Assembly: GCF_001686985.1 (NCBI RefSeq)
Contig: NZ_CP015318.1
Span: 4,772,001 to 4,836,000, forward strand
DNA from: Mesorhizobium amorphae CCNWGS0123
GTDB lineage: Bacteria > Pseudomonadota > Alphaproteobacteria > Rhizobiales > Rhizobiaceae
DNA length: 64,000 nucleotides
Direction: 5' to 3'
In this document: in pieces, positions 23,775 to 32,384 of the stretch
Numbering within the stretch: the stretch's first letter is position 1
Layout of the letters: every line of letters starts with the position of its first letter
The notes under the pieces: model-generated
The model's input: the letters and a program-made list of their open reading frames with translations, nothing else
Databases searched by the model: none
Told to the model about the DNA's origin: nothing
Made by a program: the position numbers and the translations under genes

Positions 23775-25351
23775 ATGCGGCGCCCGAATTCGAGCCTGCG
23801 GCCGGCGACACCGTGCTCGCGGCCCGCAACATCGTAAAGACCTATGGCGGCACGCATGCCCTGAAAGGGGTCAATTTCGACATCCATCGCGGTAAGGTAA
23901 CGACACTGTTCGGCGAAAACGGCGCCGGCAAATCGACATTGATGAAGATCCTGTCCGGTGTGACCACGCCGACATCGGGAAGCATCGAACTCGACGGCCA
24001 GCCCGTCACCTTCTCCTCGTCTTCCGATGCCCGCGACCGCGGCATCTCGATCATCCATCAGGAGCTCAGCCTCGCCCCCAATCTGAGCGTGCGCGACAAC
24101 ATCTTCATGGGCCGGGAAATACCCGGCGCGACCGGCGTCGATTTCGCCGAGGAGGCCCGCCAGACACGACTGCTGATGGCAGACCTCGAGGAAGACATCG
24201 ACCCGATGACGCTGGTACAGGACCTGCGCCTGGGGCAGCAACAGATCGTCGAGATCGCCCGCGCGCTCTCGGTCGACTCCCGCATCCTGATCATGGACGA
24301 GCCGACCTCGGCGCTGAGCGCGACCGAGGTGGAGGTGCTGTTCAAGGTGATCCGCGACCTGACGGCCCGTGGCGTCTCGATCGTCTACATCTCGCACCAC
24401 CTCGAAGAGGCGCTGCAAATCACCGACCATGCCGTGGTGCTCAGGGACGGCGCGATCACCGCGACCGCCAATGCCAGGCACATCAATCTCGAATGGATCG
24501 TCCGCAACATGGTGGGCGAGAATTTCGACCTCGGCACGCCACCCACCGGCCATGCCTTCGGCGAGATTGCCTTGTCGGTCGACGAGGTCAGCGTCGCCGA
24601 TGTCACGAGTTCGGAGCGCCTGGTCGTCGACAGGCTGTCGCTCGACGTCCGCAGCGGCGAGATCGTCTGCATCTACGGGCTGATGGGCGCCGGACGCACG
24701 GAACTGCTCGAATGCATTGCCGGGCGCCTGTCGGCCGCCGGCGGGCGCATCCTGCTTGAAGGCAAAGACATCTCCCGCCTCAGCATTGCCGAGCGCATCG
24801 CAAGGGGCCTCGTGCTGGTGCCCGAGGACCGCCAGCGCGATGGCCTTGTCCAGACGATGTCGGTCGGTGCGAACCTGTCGCTCGCCAGCATCGGCGCCTT
24901 CGTCAAGGGGATGTTCTTGTCCCGCTCGCAGGAGCGCTCTCTGGTCGATGGGTCCATCCGCGACGTGCGCGTCAAGACCGCGGGCGGCGGCGCGCCGATC
25001 GGATCGCTGTCCGGCGGCAACCAGCAGAAGGTCGTCATCGGCAAGATGCTGACCACCAGCCCAAAGGTCATGCTGCTGGACGAACCCAGCCGCGGCATCG
25101 ACATCGGCGCCAAGGCGGAAGTGTTCCGGCTGCTCAGCGAGCGCGCGGCAAATGGTCTCGCCGTGGTGTTCTCGACCTCGGAAGTCACCGAGTGCCTGAG
25201 CATCGCGCACCGCATCATCGTCATGCGTCGCGGCAGGATCTCGGCCGAATTCGGCGCCGATGCCACGAAGGAGGAGATCATGGCCGCTTCCGGCGAAGCC
25301 GTGCTCTCCAACCACGAAGAACACAGGAGCCATTACCGTGACCGACGCTAG
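23771..25351 (+). CDS. Sugar/polyol ABC transporter ATPase (RbsA-like, duplicated)
   Basis: This 526-residue protein has two fused ABC domains. The first has Walker A GENGAGKST, signature LRLGQQQIVEIARAL and Walker B ILIMDEPTSAL. The second has a degenerate Walker A (LMGAGRTEL), signature LSGGNQQKVVIGKML and VMLLDEPSRGIDIGAK. This asymmetry is normal for RbsA/MglA-type ATPases of the CUT2 family. It drives import of a monosaccharide or polyol with the downstream permease and binding protein. The permease gene overlaps its end. Confidence 0.93.
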   Translation: MNAAPEFEPAAGDTVLAARNIVKTYGGTHALKGVNFDIHRGKVTTLFGENGAGKSTLMKILSGVTTPTSGSIELDGQPVTFSSSSDARDRGISIIHQELSLAPNLSVRDNIFMGREIPGATGVDFAEEARQTRLLMADLEEDIDPMTLVQDLRLGQQQIVEIARALSVDSRILIMDEPTSALSATEVEVLFKVIRDLTARGVSIVYISHHLEEALQITDHAVVLRDGAITATANARHINLEWIVRNMVGENFDLGTPPTGHAFGEIALSVDEVSVADVTSSERLVVDRLSLDVRSGEIVCIYGLMGAGRTELLECIAGRLSAAGGRILLEGKDISRLSIAERIARGLVLVPEDRQRDGLVQTMSVGANLSLASIGAFVKGMFLSRSQERSLVDGSIRDVRVKTAGGGAPIGSLSGGNQQKVVIGKMLTTSPKVMLLDEPSRGIDIGAKAEVFRLLSERAANGLAVVFSTSEVTECLSIAHRIIVMRRGRISAEFGADATKEEIMAASGEAVLSNHEEHRSHYRDRR

Positions 25352-26471
25352 CCCCGATCGCAGCCGCTCCCATCCGAGGGCATCGGGCGACGGTTTCAGC
25401 TTGGCCAAGCTGCTGCTGGAGGGCCGCGCCTTCTTCGCGCTGATCGCCATCATCATCGTCTTCTCGCTGCTGTCTCCCTATTACTTCTCGGTCGCCAATT
25501 TCCTGACCATGGCCTCGCATGTCGCCATCTTCGGCATCCTGGCGGTCGGCATGCTGCTGGTCATCCTCAATGGCGGCATCGACCTCTCGGTCGGTTCCAC
25601 GCTCGGCTTCTCCGGCGTGATCGCCGGTTTCCTCATGCAGGGCGTGCAGTTGACCGCGCTCGGCGTCATCCTCTACCCGCCGGTCTGGGTCGTCGCGGTG
25701 CTGGTCTGCGTGCTCGGCGCACTTGTCGGCCTGGTCAACGGCGTGCTCATCGCCTGGCTGAAGGTGCCGGCCTTCGTCGCCACGCTCGGCATGCTTTATG
25801 TGGTGCGCGGCGCGGCACTGCTGATGACCAACGGCCTCACCTACAACGACCTCGGCGGCAAGCCGGAACTCGGCAACACGGGCTTCGAGTGGCTGGGCTT
25901 CAACCGTCTGCTCGACATCCCCGTCGGCGTGCTTGTCATGGCGGTCATCGCCCTCATCGGCAGCATCATCCTCAACCGCACCGCTTTCGGCCGCTGGCTC
26001 TATGCCTCCGGCGGCAATGAGCGCGCCGCCGAACTCTCCGGCGTGCCGGTCAAGCGAGTGCAAGTCTCGGTCTACATGCTCTCCGGCATCTGCGCCTCGG
26101 TGGCGGGCCTCATCCTGTCGTCCGAACTGACCTCGGCCGGACCGACCGCCGGCACCTCATACGAGCTCACCGCCATTGCCGCTGTCGTCATCGGTGGCGC
26201 CGCGCTCACCGGCGGCCGCGGCAATATCCGCGGCACCCTGGTCGGCGCCTTCGTCATCGGCTTCCTGTCCGACGGCCTCGTCATCATCGGCGTCTCCGCC
26301 TACTGGCAGACAGTGTTCACCGGCGCGGTCATCGTGTTGGCGGTGCTGCTCAACGCCATCCAGTATCGCCGCCGCGTCAAGCTCCCGAGCTCGGCCGGCA
26401 GCCCCCCGACTTCTCCACAAAAGGACAAGGCCCAAACGGCCGATCCCGCTCTCGAGAAGACTGCCGGTTGA
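25338..26471 (+). CDS. Sugar/polyol ABC transporter permease (RbsC-like)
   Basis: This ~377-residue multi-pass CUT2 permease has about 8-10 hydrophobic helices. It contains the family block ILAVGMLLVILNGGIDLSVGS and the cytoplasmic loop VYMLSGICASVAGLILSSELTSAGPTAGTSYELTAIAAVVIGGAALTGGRG. The start is taken as GTG 25338, preceded by AGGAGC, giving a 14-base overlap with the ATPase gene; a longer frame would need 26 more residues inside that gene. The C-terminal tail is polar and probably cytoplasmic. Confidence 0.92.
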   Translation: MTDASPDRSRSHPRASGDGFSLAKLLLEGRAFFALIAIIIVFSLLSPYYFSVANFLTMASHVAIFGILAVGMLLVILNGGIDLSVGSTLGFSGVIAGFLMQGVQLTALGVILYPPVWVVAVLVCVLGALVGLVNGVLIAWLKVPAFVATLGMLYVVRGAALLMTNGLTYNDLGGKPELGNTGFEWLGFNRLLDIPVGVLVMAVIALIGSIILNRTAFGRWLYASGGNERAAELSGVPVKRVQVSVYMLSGICASVAGLILSSELTSAGPTAGTSYELTAIAAVVIGGAALTGGRGNIRGTLVGAFVIGFLSDGLVIIGVSAYWQTVFTGAVIVLAVLLNAIQYRRRVKLPSSAGSPPTSPQKDKAQTADPALEKTAG

Positions 26472-26503
26472 CCGGCACGATTGCCAACCAAAGGAGGAAC
26501 TCC

Positions 26504-27463
26504 ATGTATCGCAGTGCCAGAATTCTGATGCTCTCGACGTTCGCCCTCGCCGCCCCGATCCTCGCCGGATCGGTAACCGCGGCATCGGCCGAAGGCCTCA
26601 TCTCGATCATCGTCATCGATCCCGCCAACCCCTACTGGCTCACCGAAGGCAACGTCGCCAAGGCCGAAGCCGAGAAGCTGGGCTACACCGCGACCGTCGG
26701 CGCCTCGAAGGCCGACACCAATACCGAGAGCAAGCTGATCGACACCGCGATCACCAACAAATCCGTGGCGATCATCCTCGACCCCGCCGACGCCAGCGGC
26801 TCGATCGGCGCGGTGAAGAAGGCGATTGCCGCCAACATCCCGGTCTTCCTGGTCAATGCCGAGATCAACCAGGAGGGTCTGGCCAAGGCGCAGCTCGTCT
26901 CGAACAATGCACAGGGCGCGGCGCTCGGCGGCCAGCAATGGGTGACCGACATCGGCGAGAAGGGCAACTATGTCGAACTGCTCGGCGCCCCTTCCGACAA
27001 CAACGCCGCCACGCGCTCGAACGGCTACGAGACCGTGATCAGCCAGTATCCCGATCTCAAGAAGGTCGGCTCGGAAGTCGCCAACTGGGACCGCACCCAG
27101 GGCCATGACAAGATGCAGAGCCTGCTACAGGCCCACCCCGACATCATCGGCGTGACCAGCGGCAATGACGAGATGGCGCTCGGCGCGATCGCAGCGCTGA
27201 AGGAAGCCGGAAAGCTGTCGAGCATCAAGGTCGGCGGCTTCGACGGCTCGCCGGACGCCGTCGCCGCCATCAAGGCGGGCGAACTCCAATACACGGTGCT
27301 GCAGCCGGTGGCCGTCTACTCGGCCAAGGCCGTGCAGCAGGCAGATTCGTTCATCAAGACCGGCAAGACCGGTGCCGCGACCGAAAAGCAGCTGTTCGAC
27401 TGCCTGCTCATCACCAAGGACAATGTCGACAAATACACCGCTCCGTTCACCCTTTCGGAGTGA
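26504..27463 (+). CDS. Periplasmic substrate-binding protein, sugar/polyol ABC transporter
   Basis: This 319-residue periplasmic-binding protein of the RbsB type has a signal peptide (ARILMLSTFALAAPILAGSVTAASA) and the lobe-1 opening ISIIVIDPANPYWLTEGNVAKAEAEKLGYTATVGASKADTNTESKLIDTAITNKS. The C-terminal lobe includes IIGVTSGNDEMALGAIAALKEAG and KVGGFDGSPDAVAAIKAGELQYTVLQP. The ATG at 26504 follows an AAGGAGGA ribosome binding site, the best in the operon, which fits the need for excess binding protein. The polyol assignment comes from the linked kinase/dehydrogenase operon. Confidence 0.92.
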   Translation: MYRSARILMLSTFALAAPILAGSVTAASAEGLISIIVIDPANPYWLTEGNVAKAEAEKLGYTATVGASKADTNTESKLIDTAITNKSVAIILDPADASGSIGAVKKAIAANIPVFLVNAEINQEGLAKAQLVSNNAQGAALGGQQWVTDIGEKGNYVELLGAPSDNNAATRSNGYETVISQYPDLKKVGSEVANWDRTQGHDKMQSLLQAHPDIIGVTSGNDEMALGAIAALKEAGKLSSIKVGGFDGSPDAVAAIKAGELQYTVLQPVAVYSAKAVQQADSFIKTGKTGAATEKQLFDCLLITKDNVDKYTAPFTLSE

Positions 27464-27516
27464 TGTCGGACGAGGGGTGCCCTTCGGGTCACCCCTCACC
27501 TGCCCCTGCAGGCCAT

Positions 27517-27858
27517 TCAGCCCGCGTCGATTTCCGCCTGCAGCGCCTCCATATGGGTCGCCGCAGCCGACGTCGCCGCCCGCTCTATCGCCCGGAAGCG
27601 GCTGACGACCGCCAGGCCCACCGCAGTCAGCTGGGCGCCGCCGCCCTTCCTGCCGCCGGTCTGCGCCGCCACCAGCGGCTTGCCGAACACCCGGTTCATA
27701 TCCTCGACCAGATCCCAGGCATGCTTGTAGGACATCTCCATGCGGCGCGCCGCTGCCGAGATCGAGCCGAAGGCGGCGATCTGCTCCAGAAGTTCGATCT
27801 TGCCGGGCCCGACGCGCCCATCCGGATCGAGGTTTATGCGCAAACTCAACGACGGCAT
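27517..27858 (-). CDS. modE: ModE-type winged-helix molybdate regulator (N-terminal domain only)
   Basis: This 113-residue protein matches the DNA-binding domain of ModE: GPGKIELLEQIAAFGSISAAARRMEMSYKHAWDLVEDMNRVFGKPLVAAQTGGRKGGGAQLTAVG. It lacks the two molybdate-binding MOP/TOBE domains found in E. coli ModE (262 residues), so molybdate sensing would need another protein or metal-independent control. The nearby separate Mop protein is a candidate. It lies downstream of modC on the same strand. Short ModE-like regulators of this type are common in rhizobia. Confidence 0.82.
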   Translation of the reverse strand: MPSLSLRINLDPDGRVGPGKIELLEQIAAFGSISAAARRMEMSYKHAWDLVEDMNRVFGKPLVAAQTGGRKGGGAQLTAVGLAVVSRFRAIERAATSAAATHMEALQAEIDAG

Positions 27859-27905
27859 GTCCTGTTCTCCGCTGTCACGTACAGATTAGCCCTTCTGCAG
27901 CCACA

Positions 27906-27943
27906 TCGCTATTCCAAAGCAACATAGCGGTATTGTGCTTTGG
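27906..27943. promoter_or_regulatory. Nested inverted repeats between modC and modE
   Basis: CGCTAT (27906-27911) and ATAGCG (27924-27929) form an inverted repeat with a 12-base spacer, resembling ModE half-sites. Interleaved is an 8-bp perfect inverted repeat CCAAAGCA (27914-27921) / TGCTTTGG (27936-27943) that ends at the modC stop. The first could be a ModE operator for modE, the second a terminator or processing hairpin. Confidence 0.45.
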
Positions 27944-29056
27944 TCACCCATCGGCCTCGACCGGCAGCCCGGCGCCGGTGGTCGCGCTGTCGAAGCTCAC
28001 CGTCTTGATCACGGCAAAGACCTTGCCGCCAAGCCTGAGCCGCAGCGTGTGTTTCGACTGCTCGGTGATGCGCGCCAGCACGATTGCGCCATTGCAGTCG
28101 ATGGCGATTTCCACCGTGGGCCCCATGCCCGGCCTGACGGCCACAATCATTCCCGGCAATATGTTGAGCGCGCTGAGGCCAACCGGCGCCTCGGTGGCAA
28201 TCATCACGTCGCGGGCACGAATGCGGATGCGGACCGGCGCCCCGACCGGCACCGCCAAACGCGGCACACGGATATCGCCCGCCAAGGAGCCAAGCACGCT
28301 CATGCCGAAGGCCTCGTCGTGGTGCAGCACCTTGGTGTCCAGCACCGCGCCGCCCTCGCCGCGCTCTTCGGCGGGCAAAAGGTCGAGCCGCTGCATGATC
28401 GCTCCGGTCGCTCCTGAGGCAACGACATGGCCTTGCGCCAGCACCACGACGTCGCTGGCCAGCCGCGCCACCTCAGCGACGGAATGGCTGACATAGACGA
28501 TCGGGATCTTCGTCTCGTCGCGCAGCCGCTCGATATAGGGCAGGATCTCGGCCTTGCGGGCTTCATCCAGCGAAGCCAGCGGCTCATCCATCAACAGCAG
28601 TTTCGGGCTGGCAAGCAACGCCCGGCCGATCGCCACGCGTTGCTTCTCGCCGCCTGAAAGCTTTGCCGGCCGCCGGTCCAGCAGATGGCCGATGCCGAGC
28701 AACTCGACGACCGCATCGAAATCCGCATAGCGTTCCGCTGCCGGCGTGAACCAGCGGCCATAGCGAAGGTTGCCGGCGACGCTCATATGCGGGAAGAGCC
28801 GCGCATCCTGGAACACCATGCCGATGCGGCGTCTGTGCTTGGGCACGAAGAGACCGGCGTCGGTATCGACCAGCCCGCGTCCATCGACCGCGATCCGGCC
28901 CCTGTCGGGGCGGATCAGCCCGGCGATCAGGTTGATCAGCGTCGTCTTGCCCGAGCCCGAAGGCCCGAACAGTGCCGTCAGCCGCCCGGCGCTCTCAAAG
29001 CTGGCGTCGACCGCGAAATCGCCGAGCCGATGGCTGATGTCGACCAGGACCGTCAT
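27944..29056 (-). CDS. modC: Molybdate ABC transporter ATPase
   Basis: This 370-residue ATPase has Walker A GPSGSGKTT, signature LSGGEKQRVAIGRALLASPKLLLMDEPLASLD, and a C-terminal TOBE domain (VRIRARDVMIATEAPVGLSALNILPGMIVAVRPG) that binds oxyanion, typical of ModC. It energises molybdate uptake through ModB. It overlaps modB by four bases (ATGA). The length is at the upper end for the family, owing to a complete C-terminal Mop-like domain. Confidence 0.94.
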   Translation of the reverse strand: MTVLVDISHRLGDFAVDASFESAGRLTALFGPSGSGKTTLINLIAGLIRPDRGRIAVDGRGLVDTDAGLFVPKHRRRIGMVFQDARLFPHMSVAGNLRYGRWFTPAAERYADFDAVVELLGIGHLLDRRPAKLSGGEKQRVAIGRALLASPKLLLMDEPLASLDEARKAEILPYIERLRDETKIPIVYVSHSVAEVARLASDVVVLAQGHVVASGATGAIMQRLDLLPAEERGEGGAVLDTKVLHHDEAFGMSVLGSLAGDIRVPRLAVPVGAPVRIRIRARDVMIATEAPVGLSALNILPGMIVAVRPGMGPTVEIAIDCNGAIVLARITEQSKHTLRLRLGGKVFAVIKTVSFDSATTGAGLPVEADG

Positions 29057-29757
29057 TCGATGTCCATCCGCCGGCCGATGCGCCGCGCCAGCACCTCCGA
29101 GGCGACAAGGGCGGCCATCGAGATGACGATCGAAATCAGCGTCAGCCGGAGCGCACCTTCATCGCCGCCCGGCACTTGCGTGAAGGTGTAGATCGCTGAG
29201 GGCAGCGTCTGCGTCTCGTTCGGGATGTTGGAGACGAAGGTGATCGTGGCGCCGAATTCGCCCATCGCCTTGGCAAAGGACAGGATGGCGCCGGCGATCA
29301 GCCCGGGCAGGATCAGCGGCAGCGTGATGGTGGTGAACACCCAGACCGGATTGGCGCCGAGCGTGCCGGCCGCCGCTTCCATCCTGCGATCGACCGCCTC
29401 GACGGACAGCCGGATCGCCCGCACCATCAGGGGAAATCCCATGATGCCGCAGGCCAGTGCTGCGCCCGTCCAGCGAAAGGAAAAGACAATGCCGAAATGC
29501 TCGGCCAGGAAGGCGCCGGCCGGACCGCGCCTGCCGAAGGTCAGCAGCAGCAGATAGCCGGTTACCACCGGCGGCAGGATCAGTGGCAGATGCACCAATC
29601 CGTTGAGCAAGGTCTTGCCCCAGAACTGGCCGCGCGCCAGCACCAGCGCGATCAATATGCCGGGCGGCAGGCTGGCGATCATCGCCACCGTCGCCACCTT
29701 GATCGACAGCCGGACCGCATTCCATTCGTCGGGAGTGAGGTCCAGCAGCCAGTTCAT
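29053..29757 (-). CDS. modB: Molybdate ABC transporter permease
   Basis: This 234-residue inner-membrane permease has about five to six helices and the binding-protein-dependent loop AAAGTLGANPVWVFTTITLPLILPGLIAGAILSFAKAMGEFGATITF, which includes the EAA-like motif that contacts ModC. It sits between modA and modC in one transcription unit. Confidence 0.94.
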   Translation of the reverse strand: MNWLLDLTPDEWNAVRLSIKVATVAMIASLPPGILIALVLARGQFWGKTLLNGLVHLPLILPPVVTGYLLLLTFGRRGPAGAFLAEHFGIVFSFRWTGAALACGIMGFPLMVRAIRLSVEAVDRRMEAAAGTLGANPVWVFTTITLPLILPGLIAGAILSFAKAMGEFGATITFVSNIPNETQTLPSAIYTFTQVPGGDEGALRLTLISIVISMAALVASEVLARRIGRRMDIE

Positions 29758-29772
29758 GCCTTGGTGTCGTGC

Positions 29773-30561
29773 CTAGTTGCTCGGCGCCAGGATAGTGAAA
29801 CCCTGCGCGTTGAAAAGTTCGGCCGCCTTGGCGGACTCAAGGCATTTCAGGAAGGCCGGTGTGTCCTTGTCCTTCGAATCCGCGGTCTGGGCAACCGGAT
29901 AGACGATCGGCGGGTGCGAATCCTCCGGGAAGGTGCCGATCACCTTGACGCCCTTTTCGGCATGCGCGTCGGTGGCATAGACGATGCCGAGCGGAGCTTC
30001 GCCGGTCGACACCAGCTTGAGTGCCGCGCGCACATTTTCGGCCTGCGCCACCTTGCCTTCGACCGCGGACCAGACGCCGAGCGATTCGAGTGCGGCCTTG
30101 CCGTATTTGCCGGCCGGCACCGCCTTGAAATCGCCCATGGCGAGCCTGCCGTCGCCGATCAGCCCGGCGAGATCAAAACCTTTTTCGATCCTGGTCTCGG
30201 CCTTGGAATCCTTCGGCGCCACCAGCACGATCTGGTTGCCGAGCAGCTTCACTTCGGTGTCAGGCTTGGTCAGCTTCTTGTCGGAGAGATATTTCATCCA
30301 GTCGAGGTCGGCCGAGATGAACACATCGGCCGGCGCGCCCCCCTCGATCTGCTTGGCCAGCGCCGAGCTTGCAGCGTAGGAGATGGTCGCCGCTTCGCCG
30401 ACATCGGCCTCGCAGGCCTTGTTGACGGCATCGAGCGCGTCCTTGAGGCTGGCAGCGGCAAACACCACCACCTTGTCTTCGGCACGCGCGGTCGGCACTG
30501 CTGCCATCAAAATTGCCACCAGCCCGCCGATGACGATCGCCTTCAACCTGAAATCAAGCAT
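29773..30561 (-). CDS. modA: Periplasmic molybdate-binding protein
   Basis: This 262-residue binding protein has a signal peptide (MLDFRLKAIVIGGLVAILMA...PTARA) and the ModA opening VVVFAAASLKDALDAVNKACEADVGEAATISYAASSALAKQIEGGAPADVFISADLDWM, whose serines and the ADVFISAD motif bind the oxyanion. The start ATG at 30561 begins the signal peptide; the longer open frame runs into the divergent promoter. A ModE-like palindrome lies 50-72 bases upstream. Confidence 0.94.
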   Translation of the reverse strand: MLDFRLKAIVIGGLVAILMAAVPTARAEDKVVVFAAASLKDALDAVNKACEADVGEAATISYAASSALAKQIEGGAPADVFISADLDWMKYLSDKKLTKPDTEVKLLGNQIVLVAPKDSKAETRIEKGFDLAGLIGDGRLAMGDFKAVPAGKYGKAALESLGVWSAVEGKVAQAENVRAALKLVSTGEAPLGIVYATDAHAEKGVKVIGTFPEDSHPPIVYPVAQTADSKDKDTPAFLKCLESAKAAELFNAQGFTILAPSN

Positions 30562-30610
30562 GCAAAATTCTCCCAGGGTTTGAAAATCCGTTCGGCTGAA
30601 AGCCCGCAAT

Positions 30611-30633
30611 CGATATATCCGGATGAATATAAC
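30611..30633. promoter_or_regulatory. ModE-like operator between modA and mop
   Basis: CGATATAT-CCGGATGA-ATATAAC is an imperfect palindrome matching the described ModE box (CGxTATAT and ATATAxCG arms separated by several bases). It sits in the 162-bp divergent gap and could repress both modA and mop when molybdate is plentiful. Confidence 0.6.
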
Positions 30634-30723
30634 AAAGAAAGGCCTTTCGCAGGCTGCTGCATTGTATGCCTGGGTTTTCTCGACCTGCGATGACCTTTGC
30701 CGGATAGAGCGAAGGAGCCTTCC

Positions 30724-30930
30724 ATGAAGATCAGCGCCCGCAACACACTCAAGGGAACGATCATCGAGATCGTCAAGGGCGCCACCACTTCGCATGTCCG
30801 CATCGACATTGGCGGCGCCGTCGTCACCGCGTCGATCACCAACGAGGCGGTGGACGACCTCAAGCTCGAAAGGGGCAAGCAAGCCTATGCCGTGATCAAG
30901 GCATCGGATGTCATGGTCGGCATCGACTGA
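30724..30930 (+). CDS. mop: Mop-type molybdopterin/molybdate-binding protein (TOBE)
   Basis: This 68-residue protein is a single TOBE/Mop domain (KISARNTLKGTIIEIVKGATTSHVRIDIGGAVVTASITNEAVDDLKLERGKQAYAVIKASDVMVGID). Such molbindins oligomerise and bind about eight molybdates, acting as a storage or buffering protein. It is divergent from modABC across a shared ModE-like box. Because the local ModE lacks its own oxyanion domains, this protein may supply molybdate sensing in trans (inference). The ATG at 30724 is preceded by GAAGGAG. Confidence 0.9.
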   Translation: MKISARNTLKGTIIEIVKGATTSHVRIDIGGAVVTASITNEAVDDLKLERGKQAYAVIKASDVMVGID

Positions 30931-30972
30931 TGGATCGTCCGCAAAGCACCAGGCAAAGCCTGGCGCTTCCGA

Positions 30973-31767
30973 TCAGACCGCGATCGGCGCCTTGATCGAC
31001 GCGTCGGCGAAGTAGTTCTCCAGCCGGAAGTCTTCGAAGCGGAAGGCGAAGAGGTCCTTGATCTCCGGATTGATCCACATCGTCGGCAGCGCCTTGGGCG
31101 TGCGCTGCAACTGTTCGCGCGCCTGCTCGAAATGGTTCGAATAGAGATGCGCGTCACCGAGCGTATGGACGAAATCGCCGGGTTTCAGCCCCGTCACCTG
31201 CGCCACCATCAGGGTCAGCAGCGCATAGGAGGCGATGTTGAAGGGAACGCCGAGGAAGATGTCGGCCGAACGCTGGTAGAGCTGGCAGGACAGCCTGCCC
31301 TCCGAAACGTAGAACTGGAAGAGGCAGTGGCAGGGCGGCAGCGCCATCGCCTCCACCTCGGCCGGGTTCCACGCCGAAACAATCAGCCTGCGCGAATTGG
31401 GATTCTTGCGTATCTCCTTCAGAAGGCCAGCAATCTGGTCGATCTCGCCGCCATGCCCGTCCGGCCAGGAGCGCCACTGCTTGCCGTAGACCGGGCCGAG
31501 ATCGCCATTCTCGTCCGCCCATTCGTCCCAGATGGAGACGCCATTATCGTTGAGGTATTTGATGTTGGTATCGCCGGCCAGGAACCACAGAAGCTCATGG
31601 ATGATCGACTTCAGATGCAGCTTCTTGGTGGTGGTGACCGGAAAGCCGCGCGACAGGTCGAAGCGCATCTGGTAGCCGAACACCCCGCGCGTACCTGTAC
31701 CGGTGCGGTCGCCACGATCGACGCCGTTCTCCAGCACATGCTTCAACAGGTCGAGATACTGGCGCAT
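30973..31767 (-). CDS. thyA: Thymidylate synthase
   Basis: This 264-residue enzyme converts dUMP to dTMP using methylene-tetrahydrofolate. It shows the family N-terminus MRQYLDLLKHVLENG, the dUMP-binding arginine region, the catalytic cysteine in ALPPCHCLFQFYV, and the RSADIFLGVPFNIASYALLTLMVAQ block, with a complete C-terminus (KAPIAV). The dihydrofolate it produces is recycled by FolA, encoded 13 kb away. Confidence 0.97.
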   Translation of the reverse strand: MRQYLDLLKHVLENGVDRGDRTGTGTRGVFGYQMRFDLSRGFPVTTTKKLHLKSIIHELLWFLAGDTNIKYLNDNGVSIWDEWADENGDLGPVYGKQWRSWPDGHGGEIDQIAGLLKEIRKNPNSRRLIVSAWNPAEVEAMALPPCHCLFQFYVSEGRLSCQLYQRSADIFLGVPFNIASYALLTLMVAQVTGLKPGDFVHTLGDAHLYSNHFEQAREQLQRTPKALPTMWINPEIKDLFAFRFEDFRLENYFADASIKAPIAV

Positions 31768-31866
31768 CGGCTTGGCCTCGATTCGGGATTGCCGTGATCA
31801 TATCCGAATCCGTCAACAGAAGCAGGCGCGAAAATCGCGCCCGCATCTACGTTTGCAGCGAAATCG

Positions 31867-32178
31867 TCAGAGAGCGCCGAGCTTGCCCAGGTCTTTCGCG
31901 ACCAGATAGTAGAAGGTCACCCGGCTCTTGGTGTTGTCGGCGGCCATCGCCTTGCAGACCTTCTCGACCGAAGCGCTAGCCTTGCCGTCGTCGCTGACGC
32001 CGAGCTTCTTGGCAACCCAGTTCGCCTTGACGCGATCGAGTTCCTTGGGGTCGGTGCAGGACACCAGCGAAGAATCCTTGTTCCGGAGCGCGATACCCAG
32101 GTGCTTTACGATCTTGTCGACCGCATCGGCGCTGGCACCGGCGTCGTACTTCTTCACGTCTGCGAGATAGTCGGCCAT
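31867..32178 (-). CDS. DUF2853 family protein
   Basis: This 103-residue soluble protein is helical and lysine/aspartate-rich (ADYLADVKKYDAGASADAVDKIVKHLGIALRNKDSSLVSCTDPKELDRVKANWVAKKLG). It fits the DUF2853 family of unknown function. The ATG at 32178 is used; the open frame extends upstream only through the tmRNA gene on the other strand, which is not protein-coding. It lies 99 bases after the thyA start on the same strand and may be expressed with thyA. Confidence 0.75.
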   Translation of the reverse strand: MADYLADVKKYDAGASADAVDKIVKHLGIALRNKDSSLVSCTDPKELDRVKANWVAKKLGVSDDGKASASVEKVCKAMAADNTKSRVTFYYLVAKDLGKLGAL

Positions 32179-32384
32179 GAAAAATTCCCCTCGTCGGCGC
32201 CACGGATCCGGTCGATGAGGGTTGTGGCGCGCTGACGCAACTTGTGCGCTAGGTAGCAACTCCTCACCGTTGCAAAGCTTCGGTTGAGCGCGCGAGCAAG
32301 TCAACCCTCGGCGGTTCATTTTGACATGAGGAGAAAGTCCGATGCGGCCTTTCATTTTCCACGATCGGCCCCTATATTCGTTTT

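Noticed and set aside
23612..25456. 614-codon minus-strand frame
   Set aside because: Antisense shadow of the RbsA-like ATPase; Asp/Gln/His-rich with no domain.
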